Below, piece by piece: positions 53,208 to 64,000 of a stretch of 64,000 bases of DNA. This DNA comes from Undaria pinnatifida (lineage: Eukaryota > Sar > Phaeophyceae > Laminariales > Alariaceae), in assembly GCA_012845835.1 (NCBI GenBank), contig JABAKD010000001.1:13097501-13161500 (forward strand). The letters run 5' to 3'. Numbering within the stretch: position 1 is the first letter of the stretch; every line of letters starts with the position of its first letter. The position numbers and the translations under genes were made by a program. The notes under the pieces are model-generated. The model was not told where the DNA came from. It made no database searches and saw nothing but the letters and a program-made list of their open reading frames with translations.

Positions 53208-53764
53208 GCTTTCGCAACCCAACGCTAGCTGGCGCACCCTTCGGGTCCCATTGTAGGTATAGCGTAAGCTGTCCCAATCAGTGGTCTTCGTTACAACCCC
53301 GGCAGCGCAAGCTGCCGTTGTATACGGATGCGAGTGTATGTCGACCCGGCCTTTCCCCTGAGGGTCAGTTTGGGTGGAGATAGCCACCCGGAATGTCATC
53401 TTTCCGGGTAGTGTGGGACTTGCGCAAGCTCACCCACTAACAAAACCCCTGGCCATGGGAGATGGCCTTCCGCCGGACTTGGTCCAGTTACGGTCCACCC
53501 TACCCATTCGGGCGTTGGTCCTCGGACCGACGGAGAATAAAAACAAAAAGTTTGCAAACACCGCTGTATGCAGCAATTCCGTGGTGGTTGACAGTGCACT
53601 CAGGACGATACTCAAGTGGATATCCAGAGAGCGCTACCGGTCGCTCACAGCCAACCATAAACATGAAGACAAACACCCATCAAAAATTTATTTTTACTCG
53701 TACAACATTCAGTCGGGATTGCGTATGGTGGTTTGTATTCCTGGTATCATATATGTGTGTGTGT
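53208..53764. other. Unassigned sequence
   Basis: GC-richer than its surroundings. A 136-codon frame at 53374-53784 has no domain I can name and runs into R3. Confidence 0.35.
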
Positions 53765-54215
53765 GTGTGTGTTCTTCACATTAAACCGTTCTTCTACTCG
53801 TCGACATCCAGCACACCCAGTGTCCGTACTGATTCTTCACCCTAGAAAGATCAGCTCTGTGGTCACAAGCCACGACACAGAGATAATGCATCGTAATGCA
53901 TTCGACAACGCAATGTCATGCCCTAGTACTGGGTACGACAGGCACAACATACATACGTCAGCAACAGAAATACATTGGAAGAGAGAAATACGAAATAAAC
54001 AAAAACAAAAACAAAAACAAAAACAAAAAACAAAAAACAAAATAAGAAAACAAATAAAAACGAAGATAAAAATAAAACAAAAAATGAAACAAACAAAATG
54101 AAGGGGAAATCGAAGAAACAACCCAACCGCAAAGGAGAGCCAAAGCTCGGAAAAGAAACATAATAAAATGAAATAAAATAAAGTAAAGTAAAACCAAAAT
54201 AAGATATATAGATGG
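53765..54215 (+). repeat. R3 repeat, copy 4 (best preserved)
   Basis: Order: 'gtgtgttcttcacattaaac', the end module to 'gattcttcaccct', 'agaaagatcagctctgtggt', 'tgcatcgtaatgcattcga', 'ccctagtactgggtacgac', an ACAAAA-rich tract (53995-54050), 'gaaatcgaagaaacaaccc', 'agccaaagctcggaaaagaa' and a terminal A/T-rich 'aaataaaataaagtaaag'. About 450 bp with no coding capacity. Confidence 0.85.
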
Positions 54216-54608
54216 ATGCATATCTTATTTTATATTTGTAACATACACCATGTAAAAGTAGTTGGTGAATTTTACACTACGACGGGCGACGGAGCGAAAA
54301 GTGCATATATTTTTTATTTTACAATGAAATCAAGTAAAACGTAAAATAAATGAAAAGTTAGCCCGCGAACGAGAACAAAACAACAGAAGCACGAGGCCAG
54401 ACCATAAAAAACTGAATATTGAACGCGTAAACTATTAATAGCCACATGAAATGCGGTATTACCCGTCGTCAACTCCACCCCCCCGCTCCTTTACAGCATT
54501 TCTGCCCGTCGTTCACTTAGCCTGGCTGGCCCGTTAAACGGTCAGTTCTCACAGTTGTAATCGCGTATTTCTCAGAAGTTTACCTCCTCATCTTGGAACA
54601 GCCACAAG
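54216..54608. other. No recognisable feature
   Basis: AT-rich; nothing supported. Confidence 0.4.

Positions 54609-54703
<95 letters not shown>
54609..54703 (+). repeat. (TTG)n microsatellite, about 31 units
   Basis: Uninterrupted. It abuts the R4 end, so it is the expanded (CAA)n tail of that repeat. Confidence 0.95.
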
Positions 54704-54905
54704 CTCACATTAACTCGCATGATCAAGTCCGTGGTCACAGGACAGGTTCCAGTCACTCTGGAGCTGAGGAATACCCCAGGGAAAAAACACAAACAAACTG
54801 ACTAACGGTGGCACACGCATATATCACAGCTGACGCAATTCATGCCTCCACCAGAAACATTTAAAAGTGAAACTGGGATTCAGCCTACGATGTGCCAGGT
54901 TGTGT
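54704..54905 (-). repeat. R4 repeat, copy 2
   Basis: 'ttctcacattaactcgcatg', 'gtccgtggtcacaggacagg', 'tccagtcactctggagctga', 'cagctgacgcaattcatgcc' and 'cctacgatgtgccaggt' match 18645-18885 closely. Confidence 0.85.
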
Positions 54906-55609
54906 AGACTGTGAACACAATGGTTGTGTGGAGGCTCTGTCTTCTATGCGAAGAGATGCAGAGGTGGCACCGAAGTGTCTGTTAAGGTGACATGTGATAA
55001 GACAGGAAAGGATGGTTTGGAAAGTGCGCTTGAGGCTAAAGAGAGAAGAAGGAGAAGAGAAAGCATGGAAAGAAGAGAAGGAGAGTTGGGAGAGTGATCA
55101 TGGTGGGTTGCATCACCACCTGATCATCACGGAACAATGCCCGCAGTACGGTAGAATACCGGGACAACGGGACAACCTTAACATACTCAAATCTACATTT
55201 ACATCTAGGTTCCACCGAAGATTCAACGTAAGATTCGACGTTAGATTCAACTGCATATCTTATTCGTGCGAATGGACTGCGCATTAACCTAGATTTGAAC
55301 CCAAGGTTCATACTTTTAACAAGCTATGGTATACGACTGCTCTCTCGCCCTGTTGACGAACAAGCGCATTGAGAGCTTTACTCGTAGCGTTTTACTTTTT
55401 CGGCACTGTTTAGCTGCTCTTGTGGTCTGGCTGCGCCAGGAACGAAGTGCCACGCTACTTTGTCCGGCGTTTTTCAATGCTTTCCTCCACTGTTCTTCTA
55501 CTCACAGTTTTTGGCGCTTTGCGTCATCACACCGTTCGTTATTGACACTGGTCGCCAGCGTGATATGGCAAACCGTGAAACAGTGCTATGCACGACCCAA
55601 TACAAAATA
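54906..55609. other. No recognisable gene
   Basis: Purine-rich at 55020-55090. A short run of 'agattcaacgtaagattcga' variants lies at 55220-55255. Nothing else supported. Confidence 0.4.
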
Positions 55610-55735
55610 TTATTATAAAAAATGAAGATACACTCCAGCTGTGAGATCGAAGATTTCGTCGAAACTCATCTTTGCAAGCTGTGTGTGATACTCCGATCGC
55701 GCGTATTACGAGTTGTGTGTCCGATACACAAAGAA
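55610..55735 (+). repeat. R1 end fragment
   Basis: 'gatacactccagctgtgaga', 'tcgtcgaaactcatctttgc', 'actccgatcgcgcgtattac', then a break. Confidence 0.8.
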
Positions 55736-56045
55736 AAAAACGCGGTCGAAAAGGCTTGCCACGTCTTGTGAAGCCTTCGTACACCAAAAATATTTTTGAT
55801 TCCCAATGTAAGATAAGAGCGGCATGGAGATATGCAAAAGCGATGACACTGGCCTGTTCCCAGGGACTCTTAAATCGTGTACCCCACTAACATTGGCGAC
55901 GAACGGGGAACGGTTTTTCCCGTTACACCGCTCCCATGGTCGGAAAATAAGACCAGGCTGAATAACATTCGGGATTTTGCCCGTTCCTTTCCCGGCGGGT
56001 GTATGACTAGTGTTCTCTCCCACCTCGTTCTCCTCCCCCGTGCTC
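55736..56045. other. No recognisable feature
   Basis: Unique-looking sequence before the CTC tract. Confidence 0.35.
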
Positions 56046-56240
56046 GTTCTCGTCCTCCCTCCTCCTCCTCACCTCCTCCTTCTCCTCCTCCTCCTCCTCC
56101 CCCTCCTCCTCCCCCTCCTCCTCCTCCTCCCCCCCCTCCTCCTCGTCCTTCTCCTCCTCCTCCTCCTCCTCCTCCTCCTCCTCCTCCTCCTCCTCCTCCT
56201 CCTCCTCCTCCTCCTCCTCGTTCTCGTCCTCCTCCTCCAA
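56046..56240 (+). repeat. (CTC)n polypyrimidine microsatellite
   Basis: About 190 bp of CTC repeats with a few CCCC and TTCTC interruptions. Frames across it give only Pro, Leu, Ser, Glu or Arg runs. Confidence 0.95.
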
Positions 56241-56334
56241 TCTCCCATCGTCCTTCTTCCACTGCGATACCAGGTACCCACTTCAGTGTGTTTTTTGTTT
56301 ATCAGTTTTTCAATGCTTGATTGTCTCATGTTAT

Positions 56335-56440
56335 TACTCTGTTGTTGTTGTTGTTTTCTCAAATTATCTCTTGTCAAAAACCTAGAGTCCGTGGTCACAC
56401 AAAGGTGCTGGAGCCCTAGGAAGATCGGAACACCCAATTG
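56335..56440 (-). repeat. R4-related repeat with (AAC)n tail
   Basis: 'tgttgttgttgttttctcaa', 'cttgtcaaaaacctagagtc', 'cgtggtcacacaaaggtgct' and 'ggagccctaggaagatcgg' form the complement of 58845-58930. Confidence 0.75.
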
Positions 56441-57214
56441 AAATAAAAATTTGTCCGGGAAAGACTACGCTCTCCCGCCTTGAACGTACGATACGAAAGA
56501 AGGCGCACAGGTGAAAAGGTCTAATGTGCAAACTGAACTCACATGGCCGCGGGTATCCACTTAACTAGAGCATAGAGTTCCCCCCTTCCCACAACTAACC
56601 AACTCGCGGCTACAAACTACAGCGGTTGGGATGCCTGCACCGTACGAACCGCACGGTAATCGTGAGTAAAGACGAACGCGCCTGCTGTCTGGAGTGCTGT
56701 CGGAGTTACAACCCGCGGGCATGCAGTGAAACAAGAACAATCGAACAAAAAACCACAGTACAGATATCAATGATCGCCCCTCCTTCCCGAGTTATTTGAC
56801 AGGTTGCAGCGCGGCTACGACGCCCGTGCCTGAAAATTGAAATTTGCAGCGGGTCGTTCCCCATGAAGGGTATACAACTCTTTTACAAACTCCACAATTA
56901 TCAGTGACGTAAGGAACATGTTGTACTGCTGCCTCGTAAAAAAAAACCATGAAAAAATATGCCTCGCACCATGCCTTACCGAGGCGGCAAGGGGAACGGA
57001 GGAACTACATAATGGCAGTGACAGTGCATGACCACATCACCTCGCATGTTGTATTTGGCTATACGTATCTCCTTCTTATAATTAGCGATGTCAGAAAATA
57101 ATGGTAACTACAAATATTTTATCTTTCGATCCATTTACAATAACAAATTATGAAGATTTAAAACATTGTTTACTACACCTAAACACTGGGTTGCATACTG
57201 CATATAACATCAAA
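56441..57214. other. No recognisable gene
   Basis: Holds an R7 trace at about 57018-57080 ('catgaccacatcacctcgca', 'gttgtatttggc'); otherwise nothing. Confidence 0.4.
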
Positions 57215-58695
57215 CCTTCTAGAATAGTAAACATTACCAGGCAGATGATATAAAGGGATGTCTTCCTGCTACAACCGTCCGATTTGTCCCCTTTGTCCCC
57301 TTTATAGACTTGTTGTTTCCGCGCACATATTGAAATGCCCCCCCCCCCCCCCCCCCCCCCCTCCCTCGATCCCTCTTGTTCAACCCCCCCGCCCCTGCCC
57401 CCCCCTCCCCCCCCCCTCCCCCGATCCCCCCCCCCCCCCCCCCCTCCCCCCCCCCTTTTTTTTTTCCGCCCAGTTTGTTCAAACGCCCCACTTACAATCG
57501 AAATCGGCCAGAGTAATAAACACCTCTACGCAGTTGATATCACGTCATTATCTTTCTAACCATCCATGACGTAGTTTTCATTCTTCCCCCCCCCTCCCCT
57601 CAACCCCCCCCTCCAACGCTCCCTCCTTTCCCACCACCCGCACGATCGCCAGACCTAGAACCACGCGTAAAACAAGCCCCTACATATCTTAGATCTCACA
57701 GCCGGAGTGCATTTGAATATTATTTGTGACCTAAATCTCCTAAAAAACCCTACCCCCCCCGCCCCCGCCCCTCCTTTTCTTTTTCTCGCTCTCCCTTGCT
57801 CAAACGCGACACCTAACATCGAAATCTGCCAGAGTAATAAACACTTCCACGCACTGGATATTACCTCATTATCTTTCTAGAGCCATCCATGCCGCTGCTC
57901 CCCCCCGCCCTGCCCTGAACGCCCCCTCCTTCCCCACCACCCGCACCATCGCCTAGACCTAGCACCACACGTATAGCAAACCCCTACAACTATGGGACCT
58001 AAAGCCCCCCCCCCTCTACCCCCCCCCGCCCCCCTCCCCCACCCCCCACCTCCCCATCAAACACTCCGTCCTCTACTCACTGGTTGTACGACTTACAGAA
58101 TATACATGGTAAGCTGGTGCGTTCTTTCCAAAACCGCCACATGTATCCCCTTAAAAGAATGTATAGTTTCCACGCACAGATTGAGCTGCCCCACCCGCCA
58201 CGCCCCCGCCCCAACCTCCCCCCCATGATGACTGCTGTTTTTTTTCTTTTTTCTTCTTTTTTCCCCAAACCGTCAGTTTTATCCCCTTGAAGGATTCATA
58301 GTTTCCACGCACAAATTGAGCTGCCCCCCCCCCCCCCCCCCCCCCCCTCCAACCCCGCTTCCTTTTGATAAAAATCAGGCCCCCACGTCCTTCAAAACTC
58401 CGCCCTCCCCTCACCGGTTATTCGACTTACAGGATTCACTTGATAAACAGATGCATTTCCTTCCACAGCTGTCAGATTTTGTCCCCCTCAGAAACGGGTT
58501 TTATAGTTTCCGCGCACAGACTAACATCACCCTGTTGACCCTGATAGCTACACTGTAGTTGTGAGGGGAGTCGCCGACCTATATCCTTAATGAGGACACA
58601 CAACCCGTAATACGCGCGATCGGAGTATCACACACAGCTTGCGAAGATGAGCTTCGACAAATCTTTGATGTCACAGCTGGAGTGTATTTTCATTT
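57215..58695 (-). repeat. R1, longest copy, several internal units
   Basis: Reverse orientation, about 1.5 kb. Block 'tagtttccgcgcacag' or its variants occur near 57311, 58160, 58299 and 58506. The 'gttcaaacgccccacttaca' block occurs near 57476 and, diverged, 57797. 'cgcctagacctagcaccac' is near 57950. Units are separated by C tracts (57340-57362, 57400-57455, 58327-58347). The terminus is 'ctgatagctacactgtagtt', 'gcgatcggagtatcacacac' and 'tcacagctggagtgtatttt'. It shows that R1 is an amplified mosaic of two unit types. Confidence 0.85.
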
Positions 58696-59060
58696 TCTTT
58701 CAAGTATGCACCTCAAAAACGGGTTTAGAGTTTCCTTTCACAGACTGACTAACATCACCCTGTTGACCCTGATAGCTACACTGCTGTAGATCCAAGGGGA
58801 GTCGCCGGCCTATATTGGATTTTTTTTTTTATTCGGTTTTTCGGATCTTCCTAGGGCTCCAGCACCTTTGTGTGACCACGGAATCTAGGTTTTTGACAAG
58901 AGTTAATGTGAGAAAACAACAACAACAACAACACAAACATCCTTAATGAGGACACACAACTCGTCATACGCGCGATCGGAGTATCACACATAGCTTGCAA
59001 ATACGAGTTTCGACAACATCTTCGATCTCACAGCTGGAGTGTATTTTTATATATATATAT
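58696..59060 (-). repeat. R1 fragment split by an R4-related insertion
   Basis: R1 runs to 'gtcgccggcctata' (58815), then R4-related sequence with an (AAC)n tail (58816-58938), then R1 resumes 'tccttaatgaggacacacaa'. The break point is the same R1 position used by the mariner-type element at 36455. Confidence 0.8.
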
Positions 59061-59759
59061 AATATATGTACACGACGGGTAGACAAATTAATTATAACAA
59101 AGTCGTCAGCTGTGAGCTCGACAGATTTAGGGTCGATACTCCTCTTTGCAAGCTGCGAAATACACCGGTCGTCAATTTGGTCTCCTCTTCACGAAAATAT
59201 TCGTGTTCATTACCATCACGGTGTTCCCCACGGGGGAGGGTGGGTGGGGGGGAAACTGACGGCTCTCCTCGTCCCGTTTTCCTTGCCCCCCTCCCCCTCC
59301 CCCGCTCCCTCTCCCCGCTAATGTACGCGGCTGACCTGCCCCCTACTCCGACAGATAACCTCAACAACCACAAGCCCGCCCCCCCCCCCACCCCCGAAGG
59401 AACCCACACAAACACCGGGAGATGAAGAAAATAATCCCTGCCTTTCCTTGTCTTCTTCCTCTCGCCCCCCTCGCGCTCCCCCCCGCTTTGAACCTCCTGC
59501 CCGTGAAGCAATCCGGTGGGAATGTGGGAGATTGCGTTTGGTGTCTCCCCGTGCTGCCTCTCTACCCCTCATGCTCCTGCCGCCGGTCTTCTCCCTACTG
59601 CTACTGCTGCTGCTGTCGCTGTTGCGTGCTACGTCCTTCTATCTCTACCGGTTGTTGTGTCCGATACTCGCTGCTGGTGTGCTGGTGCTAGGCTACGTTG
59701 TTGCTGCTGAGGTCCTCCAACTTTCCGCCATTCTTCCCCCTGGAACCATCCCCGCTATG
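59061..59759. other. No recognisable gene
   Basis: C-rich runs (59285-59300, 59377-59386) and CTG-like codon runs (59598-59625). The hydrophobic plus-strand frame 59448-59897 is a by-product of CTG/CTT richness. Confidence 0.35.
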
Positions 59760-60050
59760 CTACCCGGTCCTCAGATATTTCCTCTTCGTTCCGCCAAACT
59801 CCAGACTGCTCCGACGTTCTCCGACTCGCATCTTGTGCCCGCACGTACGGCAGTGCTGGTTCCGCCGCTTAGCACCCGCCGCCGAAGAAGCGCCTGACAC
59901 AGCGCTAACATCAGCACCAGCAGCTCCGGCAGCTTGCGATGAACTGCTGGCTCCTCCCACCTCCGCCATCTGCGCAGGAAACGAAAAGCCATCTGGCGGT
60001 GACGGCAGCCAGGGCTCTGCCGGCGCGGCTGCAGCGCCTTGCACATCCAT
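59760..60050 (-). other. Unassigned frame with a CxxC motif
   Basis: 96 codons: an alanine/serine-rich first half, then 'AKRRNQHCRTCGHKMRVGE' and a stop. A basic CxxCGH end is reminiscent of short zinc-knuckle C-termini in transposase-like proteins, but one motif is not enough to assign a family. Confidence 0.25.
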
Positions 60051-61332
60051 TGGCGCACGAACACAGCGGTACTACAGCAGCACTACTACTTGTACTACCA
60101 GAGTTGCGCCGCGTACAACCCCCGTGTCGCTCGCTGATTGGCCTGTACTATGGTGTACTATGGGGAGGGACTGTATAGAAAAAAAAGAGGCCTAAATGGA
60201 GCCTTCTGATTGGCCTGTACTATGGGTAGGCAAGTAAGACCATGGGGGTCGAGCCACAACATTCTTCCATTTTTCAGTGAAAGTTTTCTTGAGTTTTAAG
60301 GGCCCAGATTAACGAAGAGCACGGAAAATCGTAATTCGATTTTTCATTTTTCTTTCATGAAAAATTCCCGAAAAAATCAACTTTGGTTCGTATCAAGAAA
60401 CTGCGTAGTGCGTTCTAGATAATAAAATAATTCATAAAGCGCGAAGGGTCAACGAACACCCGTGGCCAACGACCGAGGCAAGCGATGGCTCGCGTCCTCG
60501 CCGGAGCTCTGCGGCCAGCGGCAGATTGTTCTTGTCGGCAGCGGCTTGGAGGCTATGCCTCAATCCCTTGGATGAGCTGGCGCCACCCCGCCGTCCGACA
60601 AGGGCAGCACCGACGGGGATATAGCGGTCGAACGTCTGAGCGAAGTCATCATGTGGTAGTTGGTCGTGACACTTTCGAGGTGCAGGGCGACGAAAAACTG
60701 GGTTTGCCGCGGTCTTGATTGTTTTCGATGCGTCGCACGTGGTCTACGCTGTGCTAAGGACCTCTGAGGCCGCGCTGCGGCTGTTCCGGTGATCCTACCT
60801 GTCGCAATGGTGGCTTCTCGCCTCTCAATCAGCCGACGACATGGCAGCAACTCGCGTGGCCGGCTTCGGTTACACAGAACTAGCCATGTCTCGGTGGACG
60901 AACTCCCCGAATTGATTTTCGACCCAAATTCGATCGAGAAAGTATTTTTTACTTCTTTGTTGAAGTTGATTTTGCGTAATTATTATGAGTATGCCTCCTC
61001 GGCGATTCATTTTTGGACCAATCCGATGCAAATTAATTTCAACTCTAAAAAAAAATCAAAATTCGATTTGGCAAGTTCCTCGTGAACTCGGGCACTAACA
61101 TTGAGTGTTTGCGTTAAATGAATTCAATCTAAAATTCCAATCGTCGAGCGAACTCTGAAGGAAGAATTACCCCAAAACGGCATGAAAATTCCGATTTGAA
61201 TGAACGATTTAGCGTGAACTTCCATCACTGACGACCAGCTTATACGATTGGCCTACCAACACCAAGCACAACGGCACAGCAATCAGAGGGCACGAGAGCA
61301 CAACCCACACGGCAGCACACAGCAGACACTGA
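60051..61332. other. No recognisable gene
   Basis: AT-rich from 60290 on. Segments near 60298-60345 and 61040-61100 are roughly complementary ('gggcccagattaacga' against 'tcgtgaactcgggcac'). This could mark a decayed miniature element, but no target duplication was found. Confidence 0.35.
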
Positions 61333-61432
61333 TCGAGTTAAATCGACACACGTCGCGTATGAAAATACGTAGGAATGTGGTGAGCTAAAGCTTTATTTTT
61401 CCCCATCCGCCGGAGGATATAAAAAAAAAAAA
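61333..61432 (+). repeat. R5 short polyadenylated repeat, copy 5
   Basis: 'cgagttaaatcgacacacgt', 'gaaaatacgtaggaatgtgg', 'ctaaagctttatttttcccc', 'atccgccggaggat' and A12. Confidence 0.85.
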
Positions 61433-61967
61433 GTTGTGCGCTGTGCTTGGCAGCGGTAGTCACTACCCAGCATCGATGCGGAGGCACCAAAGGTTAGCTG
61501 GGGAAGCATGTCGCGTACGTGCAACCTCAGGGGTAGGTGCTACTAATATTGAGCCAGTGTTCCCGCGCTCTCTGCGATATGACCCCGTTTACTGCTGCTG
61601 CGTGATGTATTCGGTGCTGATTTTGTCAACCACCGTCGCTATACCACAACCCTGTCGCCGAAGCCTCCGCTACTGCTACGTACTGCTGTTGCTGCTGCTG
61701 CTGCTGCTGCTGTGCGGCGGCGGCTGTTGTGCTGCGGCTGCGGTTGGTGTCTCCTGCATGTTTGTTTAAAAAAATAATAAACTGGCTGTTCTGTTGTGAT
61801 GATCGTGGTGATCGAGCCAGGCCGAGCTGCTGTGCCGCAACTCATCCGACGGGGCCACCGCCACCTCCGCCCCCGCTGCTGCTGCTGCTGCGGCTGCGGT
61901 GCTGCTGCTGCGCTGCTGCTGTTTGTCTGATGGTGTTGTGCTGGGCCTGCCTCGGTGAGTCTAGGTC
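61433..61967. other. CTG/GCG-rich intergenic sequence
   Basis: (CTG)n at about 61682-61712 and 61877-61921. No domain-bearing frame. Confidence 0.45.
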
Positions 61968-62510
61968 CTACCGCACCATGTCTAAATTCAAAATTTGATG
62001 TTGGCTCCCCGCTCCCCGCCTGCGATATGGAGGCCGTGTACGCCTTTTCTGCGATTTGTTGACCGCAAACTCGACCAAAAGCATGCCGGAGTGAATCTGA
62101 CCTTTTTCTAGCATCATGGAAGAATTTTTAGTTAATTCTTTCAACTCGAACACTCGCATGATGCAAAATGACATTGCATTGGAAAGTTGCTCGTGCATGA
62201 CTAAGTTTTTATTGAGGCTGATCGGGGCGTTCTTATTTTCTTGCGTCGCGCTCGTCATTTTTTTTTTCGTCCTCGCCCTCCACATTATTTCAACACAAAT
62301 AGTTCCAAAGTGAATTAATAATGCGTAACCTACCATCGGCATACTTGAACACATGCCAGGGTATGATAGTTGGGGTCGATACTGCATTTCTATGTTACTT
62401 ACCTGGTACACTTTGAAAAGTACACATACATATTCTAGCTGTGGCCTACTTGAGGGATGTAACATTTGTCTTTTTCGCGGAGCACCACGGCAGTGTCCAC
62501 AGACCTCCAC
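61968..62510 (-). other. Unassigned open frame
   Basis: 180 codons with balanced composition; the stretch 'LVMHEQLSNAMSFCIMRVFE' to 'SGMLLVEFAVNKSQKRRTRP' looks protein-like. No family recognised, and an overlapping plus-strand frame (62116-62313) is equally open, so coding status is doubtful. Confidence 0.2.
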
Positions 62511-62645
62511 GGCATTCTACGGACAACCGCGGACACTCCACGGGCTACCCCGAACCTTCCGCTAGCTTCCACGGACATTCCACGGGCTTCCACGGAATGC
62601 CGCGGCAAATAGCGGAACACCATGGAAGCCCATGGTGCTCGGTTT
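62495..62645 (+). repeat. CCACGG-rich minisatellite
   Basis: 'ccacggcattctacgg', 'ccgcggacactccacgg', 'ttccacggacattccacggg' and 'cttccacggaatgccgcgg' recur with a loose period of 10-21 bp. Confidence 0.7.
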
Positions 62646-63794
62646 GCTCTTATGCCATACCGTCATATCTCGTAGGCATGGGCCCCTGACAATACTTTGA
62701 CAGGCTATTTCACTCTTTACATTATTTCCTGTCCGTAGAGCAAAAGCTAGCTACCCCTTATTACTCTCATGTGCTACCACATCCTCTGCTCTAGAAATAT
62801 CGAGTTACCGTCACGTCCGGTTATACGGGGACGCATGCTATAACAGTCACGGTAGGGGTACACCTATCTTTTCTTAGCCCAGGCTTGTACTACTACTGTA
62901 ACTTGATCGCCTCCAAACCTCCCCCCAAACTGACTTCCAGAGAAAAACGCGTATTTACCCAGTGGCACTCCCATGGCCTAGACTATTTAGCGAATGATCG
63001 TGTATCAGTGTATCAGGAAATTGGACTCGAATTGTCTTGTGTAGTTCCTGAGTTGGGGAGCCCTGTCGGCCAGAAAAATTGAGGTAAAAAGCGCTATCCC
63101 CATCGTAGCACCCGTCAAGGTATCCGCAACAGCAATGAGCCGTCAGTAATCGCCTACTCGCCTGCACTCATATTCCGCCGTTATGTTGCTGCATGTCGTA
63201 TTTATTTCACGATGTCGCGGCCTTCAGCTGCCAGAACACGTCAAGACCACCGACTCACAATAACTGCGTCCACGACGTAATACCACAATTCACCAGAACA
63301 GCTTTTCAGTCCCTGAGGAAACAACACGAAATCAACGGCACTGAATGAATTTAATCAAAACATCCTTGTGTTGTCGTCGAGCACCGGGCGCCCCTCTCAT
63401 CATCGTGCTTTTGGACCTGTGCAAGGAAGGGTGTGGCTTTTAGGGTGTTTACTCTGGAATATCCAGGTATCAGCCTTGATTCTCTTGGTCATGCGCGGGT
63501 GGATACCCGGATACATCTAGAGCATTTTGCCTTACACCCTTGCCTCATTGAACGCTTCGTTTCAGTCTTGGATACTGCAAGGAGCTACAGTAGACTTAAA
63601 ATGTTACTACTACTCGGGTTATTCCCTTCTAAACTCGTTTATGCGCCACACTCCCCCGACTGAACCTGGCATATTTCCCAGATTATGCCAGGAACCCCGA
63701 TGAGATACCCAGTAGGATCCGCCTCGACTTTTTCGGTGTTGGAGTGATTGTCAATAATCGTATTGCTCTCATCGTTAGTTTTAAGTGGTTGAAA
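62646..63794. other. No recognisable feature
   Basis: Short frames only, without domains. Confidence 0.4.
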
Positions 63795-64000
63795 TCTATA
63801 GGTTCTTAAACGCGAAAAAAAACAAACTTTTTTTCGAGGAGACAGTGAGGATCGATCCCGCGATCTCTCTGTTCATAATCGCACATCCTACCTGCGATGC
63901 CATTGTGAGGAAGTAGACTGCAAAGAGCTTTACAGGTTCTTGGGTGCGAGAAAATTCATTTTTGTATCTTGGGTTTACGGGAGCGACGGTGAGGACCGAA
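63795..64000 (-). repeat. Tandem pair with tRNA-like boxes, cut by window end
   Basis: About 63800-63935 and 63936-64000 share 'aggttctt', 'gcgaaaa/gcgagaaaa' and 'cagtgaggatcga'/'cggtgaggaccga'. On the minus strand the first unit has 'tggcatcgcagg' (box-A-like, about 63903) and 'gggatcgatcctcac' (box-B-like, about 63862). The acceptor ends do not pair, so it is SINE-like rather than a tRNA gene. Confidence 0.4.

Noticed and set aside
56046-56240. Long proline/leucine/glutamate-rich proteins on both strands
   Set aside because: All are translations of the CTC microsatellite.
59448-59897. Membrane-like 149-codon protein
   Set aside because: Leucine runs come from CTG/CTT-rich sequence; no start context or family support.
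60297-61103. Decayed miniature DNA element
   Set aside because: Ends are only roughly complementary and no target duplication was found.
63850-63925. tRNA gene candidate near the window end
   Set aside because: Box-like blocks are present on the minus strand, but the acceptor ends do not pair; kept only as a SINE-like repeat.

Overview
This is a gene-poor, transposon-dominated stretch of a nuclear eukaryotic genome. I infer that from a hAT transposase with a canonical spliceosomal donor and acceptor, a LINE, a Ty3/gypsy element with two LTRs, several SINE-like families with tRNA-type boxes and poly(A) tails, interstitial TTAGGG/CCCTAA runs, and long microsatellites. No ordinary host gene can be recognised. 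Repeat load and mixed element content would suit a large-genome alga or other stramenopile, but no sequence here fixes the lineage, so organism identity is a weak inference.

Layout. 1-12.5 kb: fragments of dispersed families that I name R1 (compound repeat with long G/C runs), R3, R5, R7 and SINE-like S1, S2, S3. 12526-18461: a structurally complete hAT transposon (hAT-1) with 19-bp terminal inverted repeats and a perfect 8-bp target duplication. Its two-exon transposase gene has a 2.66-kb intron full of other repeats and two frameshifts in the second exon. 19.2-22.2 kb: a 5'-truncated, frameshifted LINE on the minus strand. 22.9-26.1 kb: inverted repeats, a GTCT microsatellite and a degenerate tandem array of about 218-bp units. 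26.1-30.7 kb: an island with no recognisable repeat or gene. 31.5-34.1 kb: two more tandem arrays. 34.2-39.9 kb: S1 and R1 copies, one split by a 909-bp TA-flanked Tc1/mariner-type element.

40208-47798: a Ty3/gypsy retrotransposon on the minus strand with two 492-bp LTRs that look identical, inserted inside an R3 copy. Its gag is short with no zinc knuckle, and its integrase has an in-frame stop. Each LTR carries a 70-nt segment that folds as a complete tRNA-like cloverleaf, 18 nt from the LTR end and next to the primer-binding site. 48.3-51.0 kb: one S1 copy broken by a second hAT element (8-bp duplication) and by a Mutator-type miniature element (9-bp duplication) carrying CCCTAA repeats. 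51.3-64 kb: S2, an inverted R5 pair, R3, R4, R1, long TTG and CTC microsatellites and a few unassigned open frames.

Nothing here works as a pathway. The content is a layered insertion history. The most unusual points are the cloverleaf in the gypsy LTR, the TGTGACCAC core shared by otherwise different repeat families, the 218-bp array, and the nested insertions with clean target duplications. All alignments were made by eye; percent identities and exact family borders were not computed.
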